DNA of 27,072 nucleotides, taken from contig JAHZFL010000009.1 in assembly GCA_019421345.1 (NCBI GenBank), forward strand, positions 61,930 through 89,001, given 5' to 3'. Each line of letters opens with the position of its first letter. Position 1 is the stretch's first letter. This document shows positions 23,817-27,072 of the stretch, piece after piece. Position numbers and translations under genes: made by a program. Under the pieces are notes generated by a model that ran no database searches, had not been told where the DNA came from, and saw nothing but the letters and a program-made list of their open reading frames with translations. Source of the stretch: Roseburia sp. (GTDB lineage Bacteria; Bacillota; Clostridia; Lachnospirales; Lachnospiraceae).

Positions 23817-24597
23817 CCTTTTCCACCCTTCTTTTGGTCTCTCGTTTCCGACGTCCCTTTTCCAGCGTCACAATAAAGCCGTCCATATTGTTGCCGGAAA
23901 TCCAGTAATCGCTGTCGTCCGGCAGTGTAAGCACCGTCTCCTCACATTCCGCCGGAACATAATAAATTTGTGCTCTGCTCCCATCTGAACCGGAAAACAA
24001 CAGCGGGCGCTCCCTTGTATATGCCTTTAGAAACATCAGATATTCTTCCAGACACAAGCCTCTTTCTTCCATAATAGAGGCGTGCGGTCTTCCCACATAT
24101 CGGAAATGCCACGGCTCATGGGCGATTCCCGTGATCGTCTCCTTATCCTTCCCATAGCGCTCAATAAATCCGTAGTCCGCCGCCATACCGCGAAACTTTC
24201 CGCAAATTCCGGTGTGCGGAAATTCAGGACGGATAAAATCTATACGTTCCTTTTTGACGCCCAGATCGATCGCAAGCCCCGTCTGGTGCTCGCTGTGACC
24301 CGGCAGCGCGACATAGCTTTTCGTAAATGTCTCGCCGTTTTCCAGCAGAGACTGCGCATAGATTTCCTCCTGCTCCTCCCTCGTGCGCCAGCCGCTGACC
24401 GGAACGATCTCATCTCCTGCCCCGATCCTCACCAAAAGCTCTCTAAGTCGCAGCGCGGCAGTCTCGCACATCGAAATCTCCGGCGAATCCTCCCGCACTG
24501 CCGCCTGCTTTTCTTCCCTTCGTTTCAGCGGATAGTCCGCATTGACAAGCACCAACGTTCCCTCCGCGATCATTTCTCTCTGTACCACTGTTTTCAT
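23788..24597 (-). CDS. vanXY: D,D-peptidase/D,D-carboxypeptidase, VanXY type
   Basis: VanXY enzymes hydrolyse D-Ala-D-Ala and remove the last D-Ala from UDP-MurNAc-pentapeptide, clearing vancomycin-binding precursors. The 269-residue protein begins with VLVNADYPL, then SGWRTREEQ (Arg71), YVALPGHSEHQTGLAIDLG with zinc ligands His104 and Asp111, and HEPWHFRYVG with catalytic Glu161 and ligand His164. There is no signal peptide or membrane anchor, which favours cytoplasmic VanXY over VanY. A C-terminal extension (about 200-269) ends in a Lys/Arg/Glu-rich tail. VanXY of vanG clusters is also longer than VanXY of vanC. GGGGAG lies 9 nt before the ATG. It follows vanG by 87 nt, which contain a weak stem plus T6 that might attenuate. 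Confidence 0.9.
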   Translation of the reverse strand: MKTVVQREMIAEGTLVLVNADYPLKRREEKQAAVREDSPEISMCETAALRLRELLVRIGAGDEIVPVSGWRTREEQEEIYAQSLLENGETFTKSYVALPGHSEHQTGLAIDLGVKKERIDFIRPEFPHTGICGKFRGMAADYGFIERYGKDKETITGIAHEPWHFRYVGRPHASIMEERGLCLEEYLMFLKAYTRERPLLFSGSDGSRAQIYYVPAECEETVLTLPDDSDYWISGNNMDGFIVTLEKGRRKRETKRRVEKDEDKRVYGN

Positions 24598-24684
24598 CGT
24601 ATTTCTCTCCCCTCTGTGCCGTTAGTCTCTCAGATAGCAAAAAAGAGTTTCTCCTCCGAAGCTCCCCGCCTGAGGCAAGTCGCA

Positions 24685-25800
24685 TCAGCGACACAGTTCC
24701 GCTCCGCCGCAGTGCGATCCCCCGGAGGGTTTTTCTTTATAGGGAACAGCGTTTCCTATATAACAGGAAAGCAGCCGCTCCAGCATCTGTGCAAACGACA
24801 GACCGGAGCCCTTCATCATGTTCGGGTAACGGCTGTGCGAGGTCATCCCCGGAATCGTGTTGACCTCGTTAAAGACGATCTCCCCTTTTTCTGTATAGAA
24901 CATATCTACTCTGGCAAATCCGCTGCACCCCAGCGCATGGTAGATCGTAACTGCCGCCTCCTGCACCCGTTTTTCCTCCTCCGGGCTGATTCGTGCAGGC
25001 ATATGGATTTTAGAAGATTTGAACGTGTATTTCTCTGTGTAGTCAAAAAATCCACCCGACAATTCAATCTCATCGACCCTGCCGACCGTCAGGTTCTCTG
25101 TTCCAAGGACAGCGCATCCGACCTCAAAGCCGCAGATCTCCTTCTCGACAATGATCCTTGAATCATAGGAAAATGCCAGTTCGATGGCAGCGTCCAGTTC
25201 GGTCTCCTCCGTCACCCTCGTGATGCCAAAGGACGAGCCTGCCCGCATCGGCTTGACAAAGAGCGGGTACGACGCTCGTTCCCGGATCGCCTCAACCGCC
25301 GCACCGCGCCTTCTTTCACAGATCACCGTCGCTTCCGGCACGGCAATCCCCGCTTCCTTCACCAACCTGTGTGCCCTGTCCTTGTCCATACAAAGCGCAG
25401 ACGCCAACACGCCGCATCCGACAACCGGAATCCCCGCCAGTTCAAACAGCCCCTGCACCGTGCCGTCCTCACCGTTTCTGCCGTGCAGCACCGGAAATGC
25501 CAGATCAAGACGCTTTTCCACATACCCTTGCTCCGTCAACTCCAGAAATCCGCAAACCGAGCGGTTGTGTGAGATTGCGATCTGGTGTAAATTCTCCCTA
25601 TCCTCCGTCCATGTATCCTCCGCGATCCGTTTAATTTCACCCCCGTAGCGGTACCAGTCTCCGTTCCTTGTGATCCCAAACGGCAGTACCTCGAATCCTT
25701 CCGTATCAATATGCGCTAACACTGCTGCCGCCGACTGTAACGACACCTCGTGCTCCGCGGAATTTCCTCCGAAAATAACTGCAAGCTTTTTTCTCTCCAT
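24685..25800 (-). CDS. vanG: D-alanine--D-serine ligase, VanG type, with repeat-encoded C-terminal tail
   Basis: An ATP-grasp ligase of the Ddl/Van family, 371 residues. Visible motifs are IFGGNSAEHEVSLQSA (9-24), FPVLHGRNGEDGTVQG (102-117), VKPMRAGSSFGI (182-193), FFDYTEKYTFKSSKIHMPA (251-269) and FNEVNTIPGMTSHSRYP (310-326). The YTEKYT...SSKIHMPA loop is like VanG/VanC and unlike ordinary Ddl, so D-Ala-D-Ser is the expected product. VanG is about 349 residues as I recall; here the natural end (MLERLLSCYIG) is followed by 22 extra residues. These are encoded by the palindromic repeat at 24687-24760, and the TGA sits at the repeat's edge. AAAGGA lies 10 nt before the ATG. It leads vanG-vanXY-vanT, the order seen in vanG operons. 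Confidence 0.92.
   Translation of the reverse strand: MERKKLAVIFGGNSAEHEVSLQSAAAVLAHIDTEGFEVLPFGITRNGDWYRYGGEIKRIAEDTWTEDRENLHQIAISHNRSVCGFLELTEQGYVEKRLDLAFPVLHGRNGEDGTVQGLFELAGIPVVGCGVLASALCMDKDRAHRLVKEAGIAVPEATVICERRRGAAVEAIRERASYPLFVKPMRAGSSFGITRVTEETELDAAIELAFSYDSRIIVEKEICGFEVGCAVLGTENLTVGRVDEIELSGGFFDYTEKYTFKSSKIHMPARISPEEEKRVQEAAVTIYHALGCSGFARVDMFYTEKGEIVFNEVNTIPGMTSHSRYPNMMKGSGLSFAQMLERLLSCYIGNAVPYKEKPSGGSHCGGAELCR
24687..24760. repeat. Palindromic repeat copy 1, inside the 3' end of vanG
   Basis: Positions 24704-24760 match 25898-25954 at 50 of 57 positions without gaps (counted by eye), including an 18-base identical block CCGCCGCAGTGCGATCCC. Both copies end in the palindrome TATAGGGAAC-3 nt-GTTTCCTATA, with the three loop bases all different. 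The shared AGCGACAC start (24687) is offset by a small indel. On the minus strand this copy is translated as the last residues of VanG. Confidence 0.8.
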
Positions 25801-25849
25801 GATGATGTTTTCCTTTCCCGTTTTTCATTTTTAAAAATAGAATTTTTTG

Positions 25850-25878
25850 ATTTTATAAAGAAGCATTTTTTTTAACAA
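25850..25878 (-). promoter_or_regulatory. Probable promoter of vanG-vanXY-vanT
   Basis: TTGTTA (25873-25878), a 17-bp spacer starting with an A-run, and TAAAAT (25850-25855) on the minus strand. The start would be near 25843, giving a leader of about 43 nt to the vanG ATG. The -35 overlaps the edge of repeat copy 2. Promoter strength and regulation cannot be judged from this. Confidence 0.45.
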
Positions 25879-25958
25879 CGAGCGACACCGCTCCACCCCG
25901 CCGCAGTGCGATCCCTCGGAGGCTTTTGCTCTATAGGGAACGAAGTTTCCTATAGAGC
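25874..25958. repeat. Palindromic repeat copy 2, upstream of the vanG promoter
   Basis: Second copy of the repeat in vanG, same orientation. It ends in a longer palindrome: GCTCTATAGGGAAC (25928-25941), GAA, GTTTCCTATAGAGC (25945-25958), 14-bp arms with one G-T pair. It begins with AACAACGAGCGACAC (25874-25888), which recurs exactly at 26145-26159. The minus-strand frame used in vanG is also open through this copy. Confidence 0.8.
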
Positions 25959-25962
25959 GAAA

Positions 25963-26019
25963 AAGCTTCTAAACCTGGCATACATGCATTATACCAAGTT
26001 CAGAAGCTTCGTTTTTTTT
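25963..26019 (+). terminator. Strong intrinsic terminator with T8, partly bidirectional
   Basis: AAGCTTCT (25963-25970) pairs with AGAAGCTT (26002-26009). AACCTGG/CCAAGTT extends the stem inward with mismatches around an AT-rich loop. T8 (26012-26019) follows on the plus strand. On the minus strand the stem is followed by about five T. There is no plus-strand gene to its left for more than 4 kb, so its main use may be to stop antisense or leftward read-through. Confidence 0.65.
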
Positions 26020-26141
26020 CTTCCTTATAAGGTTTTCTTCTATCTTCCCGTCAACTTCATTAAAACTTTCTTGCAAAATCTGAAAAACCGCTTAAGAATA
26101 TACGCTCGTTTCATCTTCTGAATCGTGCTTCCGATGACGGG

Positions 26142-26175
26142 CAAAACAACGAGCGACACGCTTCGCGTGCCGCTC
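26142..26175 (-). terminator. Probable terminator after the 26223-26756 gene
   Basis: On the minus strand GAGCGGCACG (26175-26166) pairs with CGTGTCGCTC (26160-26151) over 10 bp including a G-U pair, with a 5-nt loop, then GTTGTTTTG. It lies about 50 nt past the stop of the leftward gene. The U tract is interrupted, so strength is moderate. The segment shares 15 exact bases with repeat copy 2. Confidence 0.5.
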
Positions 26176-26222
26176 TTATGTCGATCAGATTTGCCGGCAA
26201 CGCCGTAAACATCCCCGTCGTA

Positions 26223-26756
26223 TTATCTTGTTCTTCCACCCGAAACAATCCGCTTCTTTTGCCAAACCACCAGCCCCACAGCGACAAACACAACGAGGCA
26301 GGCAGCCGATGCTCCTATCATATTCCTGTAGCGTGACTGCTGCTTGGAGACATAAGCCTCCGCAGTCTGATCGCCCTCCACCGTAATATATTTCCAGTCA
26401 TCCCTGACAGAAAGCACCCGACGCTCCACCGGCGCGGCATTAGCAACGATGCGCTCGGCTTCCTGCCTGCTGTTTGCCTCAAGCTTCCACTTATATCCAG
26501 TTGCGTCTGTCGCCTCGTAAGTAACCAGATACACGGTTTTGGTCGGGTTCATGCGCCCCAGCCGTCCCGTTGCAGGATTGTCCACCTGCGTTGGATGAAA
26601 CTCGCGGGGAACAAAGGTATGTACGCCCTCGTCCTGATAATCAGATGCCGGGCGTGTTTCTGCAATTCCGCGCACCCCCACATACAGACACGATACCGAC
26701 AGAACAAATAAGATCACTGCCCCCATACGAACAACCGCTTCCATTTTTCCTCTCAT
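26223..26756 (-). CDS. Hypothetical protein with two membrane segments
   Basis: I do not recognise this 177-residue protein. After a short basic N terminus (MRGKMEAVVRM) there is a membrane helix at about residues 10-30 (GAVILFVLSVSCLYVGVRG), an extracytoplasmic domain of about 115 residues, a second helix at about 147-166 (ASAACLVVFVAVGLVVW) and a basic end (KKRIVSGGRTR). That suggests both termini inside and a folded domain outside. The domain contains TKTVYLVTYEATDATGYKWKLEA and SRQEAERIVAN. The frame opens with a GTG at 26804, but the ATG at 26756 has AAGGA 8 nt upstream. It is the gene immediately upstream of the van cluster on the same strand, separated by terminators; a link to it is not supported. 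Confidence 0.72.
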   Translation of the reverse strand: MRGKMEAVVRMGAVILFVLSVSCLYVGVRGIAETRPASDYQDEGVHTFVPREFHPTQVDNPATGRLGRMNPTKTVYLVTYEATDATGYKWKLEANSRQEAERIVANAAPVERRVLSVRDDWKYITVEGDQTAEAYVSKQQSRYRNMIGASAACLVVFVAVGLVVWQKKRIVSGGRTR

Positions 26757-26876
26757 TCTTTTGTCCTTCCTTTCCTCAAAACCATACAGGGCTTTGCCGA
26801 TCACTCTCCCAATCCCGCACGCCCTGTCACATTTTAAAATCCGTCCCTCAAGCCTTTATTCGACAACTGTAACCAA

Positions 26877-26885
26877 AGTATACCA
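26877..26885 (-). promoter_or_regulatory. Extended -10 candidate for the 26223-26756 gene
   Basis: The minus strand reads TG-G-TATACT (26885-26877), an extended -10 without a good -35. The start would be near 26870, leaving a leader of about 110 nt before the ATG at 26756. Confidence 0.33.
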
Positions 26886-26975
26886 TACTGATCGCCATAA
26901 ATCTACCTGTGTTCTGCCACCCTTTACACACATCACCGCTCGCTCCTCTGCCACAAAATTTACAACAAAAATTAC

Positions 26976-27004
26976 TTGACATCTATCTGTAATTCCTGTA
27001 GAAT
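26976..27004 (+). promoter_or_regulatory. Near-consensus promoter of the tRNA gene
   Basis: A perfect TTGACA (26976-26981), a 17-bp spacer and TAGAAT (26999-27004, five of six) lie about 15 nt before the tRNA 5' end. This is the strongest promoter match in the window, as expected for a stable RNA gene. Confidence 0.8.
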
Positions 27005-27019
27005 ATGTATCTGTGAGGC

Positions 27020-27072
<53 letters not shown>

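Larger units (their letters stand above)
25801..26222. other. Spacer upstream of vanG: promoter, repeat copy, two terminator-like hairpins
   Basis: A 422-bp stretch without a supported gene. From left to right it holds the vanG ribosome site and promoter, repeat copy 2, a strong rightward terminator with T8, an AT-rich segment, and a GC-rich hairpin that could end the 26223-26756 gene. No vanR, vanS or vanU gene and no two-component binding repeats were recognised. Confidence 0.6.

Noticed and set aside
24598..24684. Possible attenuator between vanG and vanXY (short stem followed by T6)
   Set aside because: The best stem is about 6 bp with a mismatch and an 8-nt loop; too weak to annotate as a terminator.
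24082..25161. A 359-codon plus-strand frame antisense to vanXY and vanG
   Set aside because: It covers two well-supported genes, crosses their junction and the repeat, has no ribosome site, and its product is a low-quality Arg/Ser/Leu-rich sequence typical of antisense reading.
26111..26293. A 60-codon minus-strand frame overlapping the end of the 26223 gene
   Set aside because: It runs through the GC-rich terminator hairpin in another frame and has no separate start signals.

Overview
This window looks like chromosomal DNA from a Gram-positive anaerobe of the Clostridia, most likely a Lachnospiraceae member. The reasons are sigma-A-type promoters, strong AGGAGG-like ribosome sites, an HPr kinase gene beside murB and uvrC, a GlpP antiterminator, and several small families (DUF4250, DUF6472-like, DUF6106-like) that I associate with that group. 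The family assignments come from reading the proteins, not from a search.

Layout. (1) Positions 1-7608, minus strand: a housekeeping block ftsH - uvrC - hprK - M18 aminopeptidase - murB (cut by the window edge), preceded by two small genes (a Cys4 miniprotein and an unknown acidic protein). ftsH and uvrC are translationally coupled, and hprK has its own good promoter. (2) 7628-9505: overlapping divergent promoters drive the unknown gene leftward and a DUF4250 gene rightward. A WYL-domain regulator is coupled to a YgjP-type metalloprotease. (3) 9569-13594, plus strand: a glycerol-3-phosphate oxidation operon of two flavoproteins, a Cys4 DUF1667 protein and GlpP. The leader carries a strong promoter followed by a long intrinsic terminator, the classic target of GlpP antitermination. 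A second probable promoter and a perfect 17-bp palindrome precede glpP. (4) 13601-15673: a CPA2 cation/proton antiporter, then about 0.9 kb with no convincing gene, full of inverted repeats and tiny ORFs. (5) 15674-20535, minus strand: sbcD - sbcC - murI, tightly overlapping. (6) 20624-21570: a YvyF-like zinc-ribbon/HTH protein and a DUF6106-like membrane protein, convergent. (7) 21681-25800, minus strand: vanG - vanXY - vanT, the three enzymes that make D-Ala-D-Ser-ended peptidoglycan precursors and destroy D-Ala-D-Ala ones. This is the vanG-type resistance core, without vanR/vanS/vanU in view. (8) 25801-27072: a repeat- and terminator-rich spacer, an unknown two-TM protein, and the start of a tRNA-Phe with a near-consensus promoter.

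The most interesting points are three. First, the vanG-type enzyme core lacks visible regulators, and its racemase carries Asn in place of the alanine-racemase Tyr. Second, a palindromic repeat occurs once in the vanG upstream region and once inside the 3' end of vanG, where it encodes an extra C-terminal tail. Third, the glp operon holds both the GlpP target (leader terminator) and the glpP gene, with an internal promoter and hairpin that may break the circularity. No CRISPR array, insertion sequence with an intact transposase, rRNA or prophage gene was seen.
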